DNA of 64,000 nt from Ruminococcus sp. (lineage in GTDB: Bacteria; Bacillota; Clostridia; Oscillospirales; Ruminococcaceae): positions 1 to 64,000 of the forward strand of contig JAFXSC010000022.1 of assembly GCA_017525915.1 (NCBI GenBank). The letters are read 5' to 3'. Below the pieces are notes generated by a model that saw nothing but the letters and a program-made list of their open reading frames with translations, ran no database searches and was not told the DNA's origin. Within the stretch, counting starts at the first letter, position 1; each line of letters opens with the position of its first letter. Made by a program: the position numbers and the translations under genes. Positions 44,141 to 53,869 of the stretch are shown here, piece after piece.

Positions 44141-44674
44141 ATGATACTTTCGGATAAGACAATAAAGCAAATGCTCGGTGAAAATACGCTCAAGATCGAG
44201 CCGTTAACTGATGAACAGATCCAGCCTGCAAGCGTTGACATCAGGCTTGGAAACACCTTCAGTATTGTTGAGGACTCATCGACGGGGATAATAACACTCG
44301 GCGAACAGATAAACTACCGGACTATCACTACCGACACATATCTTATCCTCCCGGGGCAGTTCGTGCTTGCGACAACTATGGAGTATTTTGAGCTTCCCGA
44401 TGACCTGACTGCCTTTGTTGAAGGCAGAAGCTCCCTCGGACGAATGGGACTGTTCATTCAGAATGCAGGTTGGGTAGACCCCGGGTTCAAGGGTGAAATA
44501 ACACTTGAATTATTCAACGCCAACAGGTGTGCGATAGAGCTTAAAGCAGGACGCAGAGTCGGACAGCTTGTATTTGCAAAAATGGACTCCCCTGCCCTAA
44601 ATCCGTACAACGGCAAGTATCAGGGACAAACAGGTGCAACAGGTTCAAGGGTGTTCCTTGATTCAGATAAATAA
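44141..44674 (+). CDS. dcd: dCTP deaminase
   Basis: 177 residues, in the dCTP deaminase/dUTPase superfamily. It deaminates dCTP to dUTP, or directly to dUMP in bifunctional members. Landmarks are [33 protein letters not shown] and [15 protein letters not shown], whose Glu is the catalytic residue. The tail [13 protein letters not shown] closes the active site. It is the first gene behind a tyrosine T-box, 15 bases before tyrS, so it shares tyrosine-starvation control. Whether it is mono- or bifunctional cannot be settled by eye. Confidence 0.9.
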   Translation: MILSDKTIKQMLGENTLKIEPLTDEQIQPASVDIRLGNTFSIVEDSSTGIITLGEQINYRTITTDTYLILPGQFVLATTMEYFELPDDLTAFVEGRSSLGRMGLFIQNAGWVDPGFKGEITLELFNANRCAIELKAGRRVGQLVFAKMDSPALNPYNGKYQGQTGATGSRVFLDSDK

Positions 44675-44689
44675 TAAAGGAGAATAAAT

Positions 44690-45907
44690 ATGACTACTTT
44701 TGAAGAACTAAAACGCAGAGGTCTCCTCGCTCAGCTCACTGACGAGAAAGAGATCGAGGAACTTGTCAACGCAGGCAAGGCCACCTTCTACATCGGCTTT
44801 GATCCTACAGCGGATTCCCTCCATGTCGGACACTTCATGGCGCTCTGCCTTATGAAGCGTCTCCAGATGGCAGGAAACAAGCCAATCGTCCTCATCGGCG
44901 GCGGTACAGCAATGATAGGCGACCCCTCCGGCAAAACCGATATGCGTAAGATGATGACCCCTGAGACTATCCAGCACAACGTTGACTGCTTCAAGAAGCA
45001 GATGAGCCGTTTTATCGACTTCTCAGAGGACAAGGCTATCATCGTCAACAATGCTGACTGGCTCATGAACCTCAACTACATCGAAGTCCTCCGCGAGGTC
45101 GGCGCACAGTTCAGCGTAAACCGTATGCTCACAGCGGAGTGCTACAAGCAGAGGCTCGAGAGGGGACTCTCTTTCCTTGAATTCAACTACATGATAATGC
45201 AGAGCTACGACTTCTATCAGCTCTTCCAGAAATACGGCTGCAATATGCAGTTCGGCGGCGACGACCAGTGGAGCAATATGCTCGGCGGTACTGAGCTTAT
45301 ACGCCGTAAGCTCGGCAAGGATGCCTATGCTATGACCATAACCCTCCTTCTCAACTCCGAAGGCAAGAAAATGGGCAAGACTGAGAAGGGCGCAGTTTGG
45401 CTCGACCCCGAAAAGACTACTCCCTACGACTTCTTCCAGTACTGGAGGAACGTGGACGATGCGGACGTTATCAAGTGTCTGAAAATGCTCACATTCGTGC
45501 CTGTTGAGCAGATAGAGGAAATGGAAAAGAGCATGGAGGGCGCACAGTTCAACGCTGCAAAGGAGCTTCTCGCATATGAACTCACAAAGCTCGTTCACGG
45601 TGAGGAGGAAGCTGAAAAGGCAAAGGCCGCTGCAAGGGCATTGTTCGGCGGTAGCGGCAGCGATGAGAATATGCCTGTTGCAGAGATAAGCGCGGCTGAC
45701 CTCACTGACGGTACTATCGGTCTGCTCAATCTTCTCGTAAAGGCTGAGCTTGCACCGTCTGTTTCCGAAGCAAGAAGACTCGTCCAGCAGGGCGGTATCA
45801 CGGTCGATGATGTGAAGATGTCCGACCCGAAGGCTATGATAGCGATAGGGGAGGGCGTTATCGTCCGCAAGGGCAAGAAGGCATTCAAGAAGTGCATAGT
45901 CAAGTAA
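44690..45907 (+). CDS. tyrS: Tyrosyl-tRNA synthetase
   Basis: 405 residues, class I synthetase charging tRNA-Tyr. The HIGH motif is HVGH in [15 protein letters not shown]. The tyrosine pocket includes [12 protein letters not shown]. The KMSKS loop is KMGKT. A C-terminal S4 RNA-binding domain is present (about 340-405, [20 protein letters not shown]). AAAGGAG precedes the ATG. It is controlled by the UAC-specified T-box, together with dcd, and ends at a strong terminator. Confidence 0.95.
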   Translation: MTTFEELKRRGLLAQLTDEKEIEELVNAGKATFYIGFDPTADSLHVGHFMALCLMKRLQMAGNKPIVLIGGGTAMIGDPSGKTDMRKMMTPETIQHNVDCFKKQMSRFIDFSEDKAIIVNNADWLMNLNYIEVLREVGAQFSVNRMLTAECYKQRLERGLSFLEFNYMIMQSYDFYQLFQKYGCNMQFGGDDQWSNMLGGTELIRRKLGKDAYAMTITLLLNSEGKKMGKTEKGAVWLDPEKTTPYDFFQYWRNVDDADVIKCLKMLTFVPVEQIEEMEKSMEGAQFNAAKELLAYELTKLVHGEEEAEKAKAAARALFGGSGSDENMPVAEISAADLTDGTIGLLNLLVKAELAPSVSEARRLVQQGGITVDDVKMSDPKAMIAIGEGVIVRKGKKAFKKCIVK

Positions 45908-45910
45908 GAA

Positions 45911-45936
45911 AAAGGGCGGTATTTCCGCCCTTTTTC
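45911..45936 (+). terminator. Terminator of the dcd-tyrS operon
   Basis: AAAGGGCGG (45911-45919) pairs with CCGCCCTTT (45925-45933) and runs into TTTTTC. Confidence 0.95.
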
Positions 45937-46054
45937 AATGCGTAATCCGTAATTATTTGTGTAGGTGGGAGATAACATAACTCTAAACTATCAATTATCA
46001 GCTCTCAGCTCCGCTTGTATTTGCCGGGGATATGCGGTCACACACAAAAAGTCC

Positions 46055-46083
46055 TTGCATTTTCAACAATTATGTAGTATAAT
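46055..46083 (+). promoter_or_regulatory. Promoter of the lon operon
   Basis: TTGCAT (46055-46060), 17 bases, TATAAT (46078-46083). I see no CtsR-type heat-shock operator or CIRCE element at it. Confidence 0.8.
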
Positions 46084-46135
46084 AGTATTGGCATAAATAT
46101 ATCATGAAGGATAAATATGTTGACTAACCTGAAAT

Positions 46136-48490
46136 GTGGTGATAGATTTGGAACAAACCATAAAAAGTGACAAGAATACTGAAAACGGTTCTGTTTTTTA
46201 TACCGTTGCGATGCGCGGTCTGGTTGCATTCCCGAAAATGGTCATGCACTTCGACGTTTCGCGCGAAAAGTCCGTAAAGGCTATCGAGAGCGCTCTCAAA
46301 GAGGGCGGAAAGCTCTTCCTCGTTGCTCAGAAGGAAGCCTATGTCGATGACCCGAAGCCTTCTGACCTCTACAAGATAGGCGTTGTTGCCGATATCAAGC
46401 AGGTATTGAAGCTCCCGGACAACGTTATGAAGGTACTCATCGAGGGCGTATACAAGGCGAGGATAGTCGAGCTCACTGACGAGGGCGATGTTCTCAGGGC
46501 AAAGGTACGCAAGATACCGACCTACTCAAACGCCAAGGTCGATGCAGTCGGTGCGGAAGCACTCATGCGTTCGGTCAAGGATATCTTCGAGCGCTATGCT
46601 TCGTATTATCCGCGTATGCCGAAGGAGCTCATAACCTCGGTAATGACGCAGGATTCACCGGTCAAGCTCTTTGAGACCGTGACCTTCAACTGCTCGCTCA
46701 ACTACCGCGACAAGCAGGCTCTCCTTGAAGGCTCTAACATTGAGAACAACCTCTCCTCGCTCTACGCAAGGCTCTCGCTCGAGGTCGAGATACTTGAACT
46801 CGAAAACCTCATCAATGAGCAGACCAAGAACAGCATAGACAAGGAGCAGAAGGAATACTACCTCCGCGAGCAGATGCGTACCATTCAGGAGCAGCTCGGC
46901 GAGGCTGATTCGGACGACGCCTACGCCTACATCAATGATATCATGGAGATGAAGGCGGACGAGAAGGTCAAGGAGAAACTCCTCAAAGAAGCCGACAAGC
47001 TCACAAAACTCCCACCTTCGTCGCAGGAAGCCTTTGTCATCAAGAACTACCTCGATACCGTTCTCGACCTCCCGTGGGGAAAATATACCAAAGCCAAGCT
47101 CTCAATGGACAAGGCGGAGGCAGTCCTCGAAAAGGACCACTACGGACTGAAAAAGGTCAAGGAGCGCATACTCGAATTCCTTGCCGTGCATATGCTCAAC
47201 CCCGAGATAAAGGGACAGATCATCTGTCTCGCAGGCCCTCCCGGTATCGGCAAGACCTCTATCGCAAAGTCTGTTGCAAAGGCAATGGGACGCAAGTACG
47301 CGAGGGTTTCTCTCGGCGGCGTGCGTGATGAGGCTGATATCCGCGGTCACAGAAAGACCTACGTCGGCGCTATGCCGGGACGTGTCATAACCGCGGTTTC
47401 GCAGGCAGGTTCGATGAATCCGCTCATACTCTTTGACGAGATAGACAAGCTTTGCAGCGACATCAAGGGCGACCCTTCATCGGCTATGCTCGAGGTGCTC
47501 GACGGCGAACAGAACAACGCTTTCCGTGACCACTTCATCGAAGTGCCGTTCGACCTGAGCAAGGCTGTTTTCATCACGACCGCAAACAATACCGCTGCGA
47601 TACCTGCACCGCTGCTCGACCGTATGGAAGTCATCGAGCTTCCGAGCTACACTTCTGAGGAGAAGTTCCACATCGCAAAGGAACATCTTATCCCCAAGCA
47701 GCTCAAGGAGCACGGTCTGAAGGCAAGTCAGCTGAAGATCGACGACAAGGCGATACACGATATCATACAGTTCTATACCAAGGAAGCCGGAGTGCGTACC
47801 CTCGAGAGGAACATCGCTTCGCTCTGCCGCAAGACAGCGCGTAAAATAGCCGCTGACGAGGTTAAGAAGGTGACAGTGAGACCTAAGGACCTCAAGGACC
47901 TTCTCGGCGTTCACAAGTACCTCGAGGACATTTCCTCCAAGACCGATCAGGTCGGCGTTGTAAACGGCCTCGCGTGGACATCGGTAGGTGGAGTGCTCAT
48001 GCCGCTCGAAGTCCTCATCATGCCTGGTACAGGCAAGACCGAGGTCACAGGCTCTCTCGGCGATGTTATGAAGGAGAGCTCGAAGATAGCGGTCAGCTAC
48101 GTCCGCAGCATTGCAGAAAAATACAAGATAGACCCCGAGTTCTACAAGAACTGCGACATTCACATACACGCACCCGAGGGCGCTGTTCCCAAGGACGGTC
48201 CTTCCGCAGGCGTGACCATGACTACCGCGCTCGTATCGGCTCTGTCCGGGCTGAAAGTCCGCGCCGATGTCGCAATGACCGGTGAGATAACCCTCCACGG
48301 AAAGGTGCTCCCGATAGGCGGCCTGCGCGAAAAGACAATGGCTGCTTACAAGGCAGGTATCAAGACCGTGCTTATCCCGAAGGCAAATGTTCCGGACCTC
48401 GAGGAAGTCGATGACGTCGTTAAGGACGCGATCGAGTTCGTACCGTGCGATGAGCTGAAAACTGTTCTCGACAGGGCGCTCATCAAGTGA
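46136..48490 (+). CDS. lon: ATP-dependent protease Lon
   Basis: 784 residues, single-chain Lon. The N-terminal LON domain (about 15-210) begins [19 protein letters not shown] coiled coil (about 210-270) follows. The AAA+ module has Walker [16 protein letters not shown], Walker [10 protein letters not shown] and [20 protein letters not shown]. The C-terminal protease has the Ser-Lys dyad ([11 protein letters not shown] and [17 protein letters not shown]). Start choice is unsure: GTG at 46136 or 46139, or TTG at 46148 behind GGTGAT. It degrades damaged and regulatory proteins. engB follows 11 bases after the stop. Confidence 0.95.
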   Translation: MVIDLEQTIKSDKNTENGSVFYTVAMRGLVAFPKMVMHFDVSREKSVKAIESALKEGGKLFLVAQKEAYVDDPKPSDLYKIGVVADIKQVLKLPDNVMKVLIEGVYKARIVELTDEGDVLRAKVRKIPTYSNAKVDAVGAEALMRSVKDIFERYASYYPRMPKELITSVMTQDSPVKLFETVTFNCSLNYRDKQALLEGSNIENNLSSLYARLSLEVEILELENLINEQTKNSIDKEQKEYYLREQMRTIQEQLGEADSDDAYAYINDIMEMKADEKVKEKLLKEADKLTKLPPSSQEAFVIKNYLDTVLDLPWGKYTKAKLSMDKAEAVLEKDHYGLKKVKERILEFLAVHMLNPEIKGQIICLAGPPGIGKTSIAKSVAKAMGRKYARVSLGGVRDEADIRGHRKTYVGAMPGRVITAVSQAGSMNPLILFDEIDKLCSDIKGDPSSAMLEVLDGEQNNAFRDHFIEVPFDLSKAVFITTANNTAAIPAPLLDRMEVIELPSYTSEEKFHIAKEHLIPKQLKEHGLKASQLKIDDKAIHDIIQFYTKEAGVRTLERNIASLCRKTARKIAADEVKKVTVRPKDLKDLLGVHKYLEDISSKTDQVGVVNGLAWTSVGGVLMPLEVLIMPGTGKTEVTGSLGDVMKESSKIAVSYVRSIAEKYKIDPEFYKNCDIHIHAPEGAVPKDGPSAGVTMTTALVSALSGLKVRADVAMTGEITLHGKVLPIGGLREKTMAAYKAGIKTVLIPKANVPDLEEVDDVVKDAIEFVPCDELKTVLDRALIK

Positions 48491-48501
48491 ACGGAGGGTG
48501 T

Positions 48502-49110
48502 ATGAAACTCAACTACAACAAAGCGGAGTTCTGCGCGGCTTACGGCAAGTTCTCGCAGATACCTCCGCCCGAACGCATAGAGATAGCCTTTGCGGGACAT
48601 TCCAACGTAGGAAAGTCCACGCTTATAAATAAGCTCATGAACCGCAAAAGCCTTGCGAGGGTCAGCTCCGTTCCCGGAAAGACCTCAACTATAAACTTCT
48701 TCGGGCTTGAAAATCTCTACCTCGTTGACCTTCCCGGCTACGGCTACGCGAAGGTCGCAAAGTCCGAAAAGGAACGCTGGGCAGGGCTTATCGAGGGCTA
48801 CCTCAGCGCCGACCGCGACCTGCGGCTGGTGTTCATGCTCGTGGATATGCGGCATAAGCCGACAGCGGACGACATAAGAATGATAAATTACCTCATTGAT
48901 ACCGAAACGCCATTCGTCATCGTGCTCACAAAGGCGGACAAGCTCAACAAGACCGAACGCGCTAAGCGTATGGAGGCTTTTTCAACCGAAATACCGTGCT
49001 TTGACGAGATACACTCGATACCGTTCTCATCGCAGACCGGCGAGGGCGTTGATGAGCTCAGGAGCATAATCGAGGACATCGCTGACGATGCCGGCGATGA
49101 GCTCTCCTGA
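48502..49110 (+). CDS. engB: Ribosome-biogenesis GTPase EngB/YsxC
   Basis: About 202 residues. The ATG at 48502 (MKLNYNKAEF) has GGAGG six bases upstream; an in-frame GTG at 48487 overlaps lon and is less likely. GTPase motifs are G1 GHSNVGKST, G2 PGKTSTINFF, G3 DLPGYGYA and G4 LTKADKLN. YihA/YsxC GTPases help 50S subunit assembly. The lon-engB pairing is common in bacteria. Confidence 0.95.
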   Translation: MKLNYNKAEFCAAYGKFSQIPPPERIEIAFAGHSNVGKSTLINKLMNRKSLARVSSVPGKTSTINFFGLENLYLVDLPGYGYAKVAKSEKERWAGLIEGYLSADRDLRLVFMLVDMRHKPTADDIRMINYLIDTETPFVIVLTKADKLNKTERAKRMEAFSTEIPCFDEIHSIPFSSQTGEGVDELRSIIEDIADDAGDELS

Positions 49111-49128
49111 AAGAAAGGATTGATAAAT

Positions 49129-50427
49129 ATGTTCGTATCCGATGCACTGGATATTAATTCACAGGGAAATCTTACTATTGGCGGCGCTGATACCGTTGCG
49201 CTCGCAAAGGAGTACGGCACTCCTCTCTACGTTATGGACGAGGAGCTTATCCGCACCAACCTCAGAAGATTTCACACAAGTATAGACAAGGCTTACGGCG
49301 GCAGGGGAATGGTCTGCTATGCCGGAAAAGCCTTCACCTGTCTGGAGATGTGCCGTCTCGTTGCAAGCGAGGGTGACGGTCTTGATGCTGTTTCGATTGG
49401 CGAGCTCTATACTGCGGTCAAGGCTGGATTTCCCATGGAAAAAGTCGGCTTCCACGGCAACAATAAGACCGATGAGGAGCTTGCCTACGCGCTCGATAAC
49501 GGCGTCGGACACATCATCGTTGACAATATTTCCGAGCTGAAGAGGCTTGAAGTCCTTTGCGCTCAAAAAGGCGTGAAGGCGCAGATAATGTTCCGCATCA
49601 AGCCCGGCATCGACGCCCATACCCACAAGGCGGTCATGACCGGACAGATAGACAGCAAGTTCGGCTTTGCCCTTGAAACAGGCGAGGCTTTCGAGGCTGT
49701 GAAGGAAGCTCTTGCGTGCGAGAACACCGAACTTGTCGGTCTGCACTGCCACATCGGCTCGCAGATATTCGACATCACTCCCTTCGAGGAAGCCGCAAGG
49801 GTAATGACCGGCTTCATCGCAAAGATACGAAACGAGCTCGGCTATGAGATAAAGTGTCTCGACCTCGGCGGCGGCTTCGGCATCAAGTACCTCGAATCCC
49901 ACGACCCAGTGCCGTTTGAGGAGTATATGGAGCGCGTCTCCGTTGTCGTAAAGACTGAGTGCGAAAAGCACGGTCTTGAACTGCCGTTCATCATCATTGA
50001 ACCGGGACGTTCTATCGTTGCACCGGCAGGTATCACGCTCTACACGGTCGGCGCAAGGAAGGAGATACCCGGCGTAAGGACTTACATATCCGTTGACGGC
50101 GGAATGACCGATAATCCGAGATATATCCTTTACCAGTCCGAGTACGAGGCAGTTGTTGCGAACAAGGCTTCGCAGGAGCGCACCGAGAAGGTGACTATTG
50201 CCGGAAAATGCTGTGAGAGCGGCGACCTCATCGGCGAGGGAATGTCTCTCCAGCACGCCGAGAGCGGAGATATACTTGCCGTTCTTGCAACAGGTGCATA
50301 TAACTATTCGATGTCCTCGAACTACAACCGTATCCCAAAGCCGGCAGTCGTTTTTGTAAGCGGCGGCAAGTCGAGAGTGGTCGTAAAGCGAGAAACTCCG
50401 GAGGATATCATCCGCAGCGATGTGTGA
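49129..50427 (+). CDS. lysA: Diaminopimelate decarboxylase
   Basis: About 432 residues. It removes CO2 from meso-DAP to make lysine, with PLP. The PLP lysine is in MVCYAGKAFTCLE. Other family motifs are HCHIGSQIFD, DLGGGFGIKY, EPGRSIVAPAG and the catalytic CCESGDLIG. The ATG at 49129 lies nine bases after AAAGGA; a TTG at 49120 overlaps that site. It completes the DAP/lysine route started by dapL and dapF at 15636-17667. It ends at a strong terminator. Confidence 0.95.
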   Translation: MFVSDALDINSQGNLTIGGADTVALAKEYGTPLYVMDEELIRTNLRRFHTSIDKAYGGRGMVCYAGKAFTCLEMCRLVASEGDGLDAVSIGELYTAVKAGFPMEKVGFHGNNKTDEELAYALDNGVGHIIVDNISELKRLEVLCAQKGVKAQIMFRIKPGIDAHTHKAVMTGQIDSKFGFALETGEAFEAVKEALACENTELVGLHCHIGSQIFDITPFEEAARVMTGFIAKIRNELGYEIKCLDLGGGFGIKYLESHDPVPFEEYMERVSVVVKTECEKHGLELPFIIIEPGRSIVAPAGITLYTVGARKEIPGVRTYISVDGGMTDNPRYILYQSEYEAVVANKASQERTEKVTIAGKCCESGDLIGEGMSLQHAESGDILAVLATGAYNYSMSSNYNRIPKPAVVFVSGGKSRVVVKRETPEDIIRSDV

Positions 50428-50455
50428 CATTGGCTGTTTACAATGCATAAAGAAG

Positions 50456-50486
50456 CCGCCCTTCATAAGAAGGGCGGTTTTGTTTT
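50456..50486 (+). terminator. Terminator after lysA
   Basis: CCGCCCTTC (50456-50464) pairs with GAAGGGCGG (50469-50477), loop ATAA, then TTTTGTTTT. It may also act weakly on the leftward gene that ends at 50485. Confidence 0.9.
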
Positions 50487-52272
50487 AATTAACAGTCAGT
50501 ATATACGAGGTATTGTCTGTCACTGCTGCTTCAAACCAGTAGATAGAGTCATAGCAGAAAGTTTCGCCTTCATACAGAGTTGCTTCAAAATGTGGCAGCG
50601 ATGAGCTTTTCTTCATGTTGCCGCCGCTGTCAGTTGTCAGTGTGCAGGAGGGGTTGAAGTAGAGGTATGAGCCATTCAGCATAGTACCGGTGAATATAAA
50701 GCTGATAGTATAGTCATGTGGCTTGGTGCTGTCGGATTTTCTTATCCTGAAGTAAACGTTGTCAATCATATTTCTGCTGTTCTTTTCATTGTAGGCTGAA
50801 AAATCGGCGGTCACGTTGATATTCACATCGCTGGCATTATATGTATTGCTGTCATGGCTTTTGCTGTAATTCGTATAAGTGAAAGTACCGTATGGCGTTG
50901 AAGTACCGCTTGCCTGACTGCCCTTGAACTCCTTGATGTACTTAGCCGCAACATAGCCTGTTTCGCCGGCATCAGTAACGAACTTGTACCATTCGGAATT
51001 TCCCTCGACAGCGTAGATATCGCCCTTTGTGCCCTTCGGGAGCTGCTTTATGACCTTACCCTCAGCGGAAGGCTCCTCGCGGAGATTTAGGGGGTCCTTT
51101 TCAGTGGCGACATAGCCCCGATAAAGGTAAGTATCCTTCGGCTTGGTCTCGATAGTAATTCCGAGCTTGCCGACCGGTGTGAGGGCAGGTGTGAATTCGG
51201 GGGCAAGAGCGTCTGCCATTGCCTTGCTTTCGGCTTCTGTGATGACTGTGGCCGCACCGTTCACGGTCTTGGTTATCGTGACATTACCGCTGTTGTCATA
51301 TTCATAAAGCATGTCGTAGAGCTTAGTGAGCCCCGTGCCGCCTTCATATATGTAATAGGTCGCACCGTGTAACATTGCGCCGCCTGAGCCGGAGTGAGCA
51401 ATGATACCATCAGAGTAGATCGTGATACCGTCGCGGAAGCCGCCGCCGACAGCATTGAGCTCGCAGACCTTGCCGCCGCTGATAGTGTAGATACCGACTA
51501 TATATCCTTCCTTTGAAGCCGTGATGAACTCGGGCATATCGTCGCCGTTGAGGTCGGCGAGAGAATAGGAGAAGCCCTCCTGATAGTAGTTCTGCGTCAG
51601 GAACCATGTTACGCTGCTCTCGTCTTTCAGCTGTTTTTCGAGGAATTCGCCGTACTGGGGATATCTTGATATCTCGCTCTCTGGGAACTGCTTTACCTGA
51701 ACGGAAGGTGTTGTCGTGACGGTAGTTGTGACTGTGGCAGAAGTGCTCTCCGTCGCGACATTTGTGGTGATGGTACCGTCTTCGGCGGAAGCTTCCTCGC
51801 TCACAGCCTGAGTTGTGACCGCGGCAGGTGCATTGACCTCGCTGCTGCCGGAATCATTGCCCTTTGTGAGGTACAGGTAGCCGAGAACGCCTATTATAGC
51901 CACGAGCAGAGCGATGATGATACCGATGAGCAGGCCAGTGTACGACTTTTTCTGCGGCGGCTCACCGTAGGGCGCATAGCCGTAGTCATAGCCGTCCTGC
52001 TGTGATGGGTACCGGTAATCCGGGGCAGGCGGCGGGGGAGCGTACTGCTGCAAACCGGGGTCATACTGCGGCGGAAACTGTCCGTTCGGGTCGTATGGCG
52101 GCTGTGCGTACTGCATATTCTGGTCAGCCGGAGGAGGTGCATACTGCGCGTTCGGGTCGTATGGCGGCTGTGCATACTGCATATTCGGGTCAGCCGGAGG
52201 GGGTGCGTACTGCTGTAAATTCGGGTCGCCCTGCGGCGGATTTCCGGGAAAATTGTTGAATTGATTGTCCAT
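50485..52272 (-). CDS. Membrane-anchored SH3b protein with Pro-rich cytosolic tail
   Basis: 595 residues. Residues 1-105 are Pro/Tyr/Gln/Asp-rich with tandem units such as QPPYDPNAQYAPPPADPN. A single membrane segment lies at about 113-135 (LLIGIIIALLVAIIGVLGYL). Outside come a Thr-rich linker (about 150-190), a module with YPQYGEFLEK and SLADLNGDDMPEFI that also occurs in the LRR/dockerin protein, an SH3b domain (about 385-445, LNLREEPS and GYVAAKYIKEF), and a beta-rich C-terminal domain. The topology suggests an anchored cell-wall or substrate sensor. AAGGAGG lies seven bases before the ATG. It is the last gene of a five-gene operon with surE. Confidence 0.8.
   Translation of the reverse strand: MDNQFNNFPGNPPQGDPNLQQYAPPPADPNMQYAQPPYDPNAQYAPPPADQNMQYAQPPYDPNGQFPPQYDPGLQQYAPPPPAPDYRYPSQQDGYDYGYAPYGEPPQKKSYTGLLIGIIIALLVAIIGVLGYLYLTKGNDSGSSEVNAPAAVTTQAVSEEASAEDGTITTNVATESTSATVTTTVTTTPSVQVKQFPESEISRYPQYGEFLEKQLKDESSVTWFLTQNYYQEGFSYSLADLNGDDMPEFITASKEGYIVGIYTISGGKVCELNAVGGGFRDGITIYSDGIIAHSGSGGAMLHGATYYIYEGGTGLTKLYDMLYEYDNSGNVTITKTVNGAATVITEAESKAMADALAPEFTPALTPVGKLGITIETKPKDTYLYRGYVATEKDPLNLREEPSAEGKVIKQLPKGTKGDIYAVEGNSEWYKFVTDAGETGYVAAKYIKEFKGSQASGTSTPYGTFTYTNYSKSHDSNTYNASDVNINVTADFSAYNEKNSRNMIDNVYFRIRKSDSTKPHDYTISFIFTGTMLNGSYLYFNPSCTLTTDSGGNMKKSSSLPHFEATLYEGETFCYDSIYWFEAAVTDNTSYILTVN
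52085..52215. repeat. Tandem DNA repeat coding the Pro-rich tail
   Basis: Two near-identical units of about 63 bases, and a third partial one, lie in tandem and encode YAPPPADPNMQYAQPPYDPN-type blocks. Units differ by a few third-position and single-residue changes, suggesting recent duplication and possible copy-number variation between strains. Confidence 0.7.
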
Positions 52273-52284
52273 ATTATGACCTCC

Positions 52285-52835
52285 TTATCTGTTCTGCACG
52301 GGCAGGATGTCAACGAGCCCGAGCTTGTATTGCTGTATTGCGAGTGCGTTCTTGTTCGTAACACCGTTGCCGACCTCATCAACGTCCGCGTTTTTCTCGC
52401 CTAAGGACGTGAGACTGTACTTGTCGGGATTTCCAATGGTCTGCATTATGAGCACCGCGTCAGCCATATTGACCTGTACGTTGCAGTTCGCATCGCCATG
52501 AAGAAGGCACTGTCGAGGTCGAAGTCTTCGCCGGGGGTATAAGTGCCGTTCTCAGAGGCCGTACCGTTAACTCCGCTTGAAAACTGACCGATGTTGATGA
52601 AGAAAAGAACAAGGCTGCCGGTCGGACTGTAAACAGGGGTATTCCCCGGGGCGCAGTTTGCCCATACAGTCGTCGTGTAGCCGGCAGCCGGATTGAATAT
52701 TGTATCGGAAGATTCAGTGTAGTCCAGACCGCTGTCCGTGAGCGCATGACTGCTCCCGGCGTCAGAGGAGGGGACAGACGGCTGAATGGCTGCGGCAAAA
52801 ACTGCGGCAGCAGCGAGGGCGAAAGCTCTGAGCAT
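52285..52835 (-). pseudogene. Frameshifted secreted dockerin protein
   Basis: Frame one starts at 52835 (ATG nine bases after AAAGGA; MLRAFALAAAAVFAAA is a signal peptide) and encodes a short beta-rich domain to about 52505. There it leaves the right frame and stops at about 52449. The frame shifted by -1 then encodes a complete type I dockerin: LLHGDANCNVQVNMADAVLI, then NADVDEVGNGVTNKNALAI, ending near 52285. Together they would form a small secreted dockerin protein of about 180 residues. The junction lies in TTCTTC, a short repeat prone to indels, and no classical slippery heptamer is seen. It is a mutation, a sequencing error or, less likely, a programmed shift. Confidence 0.75.
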
Positions 52836-52853
52836 TGTAGCACTTCCTTTCAT

Positions 52854-53573
52854 TCAGCTTATATTCTTAGCCTTACCCACGGAAATATAATTCTCGATGA
52901 CAGCGCGGAGGTCAGAGCCCTCCTCCGCCTTCTTGTCAAGAGCGCCGCTGACAACGAGGCGGACACCGCCGCCGGGCAGCTCCTCAACGGTCTTGTAGGA
53001 GTCCTTGTAGAACATACCGTCAGAGACCCTGCGGTCGTAGAGAATACCCTTCAGTTCGCTGAGGGGACAGGCAGGGAAGTTGACGTTGTATATCTCACTC
53101 TGACCGGGCATACCGGAGGAAATGAGTTCCCTGAGCAATCTGCTGAGGTAGAGGTCAGTCACCTCGCGGCAGGTGTGAACGTCCTCCGAGAGTGCGATAG
53201 AGAGAATGCCCTGAAAAGCTCCCTCGAAGGCAGCGCCGCACGTTCCGGAATACTGGATATCGGTAGCGGTATTGAGACCGTTGTTGATGCCGGAAATAAC
53301 GACATCGGGCTTGTGCGGCATGACGCTGAGAGCGCCGGTCCTTACGCAGTCGGCAGGCGTACCCGAACATGAGAAAGCGTGAACACCCTCAACGGGAAAG
53401 TCAGCCGGAAAGATATCAACAGTGCCGTGAAGTGTGATAGCGTGGGAAGCCGCACTCCGCTGACCGTCCGGGGCAACAGCCCATACCTCGCCGAATTCCT
53501 GAGCGGCGCGGGCAAGACGTACCAGACCGTCGGAGGCTATACCGTCGTCATTGGTTATAAGTATAGAAAGCAT
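52854..53573 (-). CDS. surE: 5'-nucleotidase SurE
   Basis: 239 residues. SurE hydrolyses nucleoside 5'- and 3'-monophosphates and short polyphosphates with a divalent metal. Metal and phosphate motifs are all present: ILITNDDGIASDG, DGQRSAASHAIT, CSGTPADCVRTG, VISGINNGLN and YSGTCGAAFEG. The stop is directly followed by in-frame material of the dockerin gene (ATG at 52853 is adjacent), so translation may be coupled. Its place inside a run of secreted-protein genes is unusual, as SurE is cytosolic. Confidence 0.95.
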   Translation of the reverse strand: MLSILITNDDGIASDGLVRLARAAQEFGEVWAVAPDGQRSAASHAITLHGTVDIFPADFPVEGVHAFSCSGTPADCVRTGALSVMPHKPDVVISGINNGLNTATDIQYSGTCGAAFEGAFQGILSIALSEDVHTCREVTDLYLSRLLRELISSGMPGQSEIYNVNFPACPLSELKGILYDRRVSDGMFYKDSYKTVEELPGGGVRLVVSGALDKKAEEGSDLRAVIENYISVGKAKNIS

Positions 53574-53584
53574 GGCTTACACCT

Positions 53585-53869
53585 TTATTCGGTCGGAACG
53601 GTCGGCTTTATCGCGGAGGTATTAATTGAATAGCAGCAGAGCGTAACATCGTGGTTAGGCATGGTGAAACGCAGAACATAGCCTTTTTTCGGGTGGTAGC
53701 CGTAGCTGAGGCCCTTGCCGTCGAGATAGAAGGAATAGTCCGTGTCGGTGGCGATCATTCTGTAATAGATCTCGACCTCAGCGCCTTCCTTGTAGCTGCT
53801 CTTTACGTTGTCATAGCAAATTTCCTGTCCGCAGAGGTCTATGCGGAATTTTTTCTTTTTCAGTTCCAT
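53585..53869 (-). CDS. Small conserved protein, unknown
   Basis: 94 residues. No signal or membrane segment. The central part (EGAEVEIYYRMIATDTDYSF, then YLDGKGLSY) and the end (FTMPNHDVTLCCYSI) look like a small beta-sandwich; similar stretches occur in ruminococcal proteins with InlB-type or 'bacterial repeat' modules. It overlaps the preceding lipoprotein gene by ten bases and is 11 bases before surE, so expression is coupled. Function not recognised. Confidence 0.65.
   Translation of the reverse strand: MELKKKKFRIDLCGQEICYDNVKSSYKEGAEVEIYYRMIATDTDYSFYLDGKGLSYGYHPKKGYVLRFTMPNHDVTLCCYSINTSAIKPTVPTE

Noticed and set aside
49159-50466. A 435-codon minus-strand frame opposite lysA
   Set aside because: It mirrors lysA almost base for base and would run through the lysA terminator. 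It is a shadow.
52285-52467. The dockerin end read as a separate 60-residue gene
   Set aside because: It starts in the middle of the first calcium loop region and has no ribosome site. It is the second half of the frameshifted gene.
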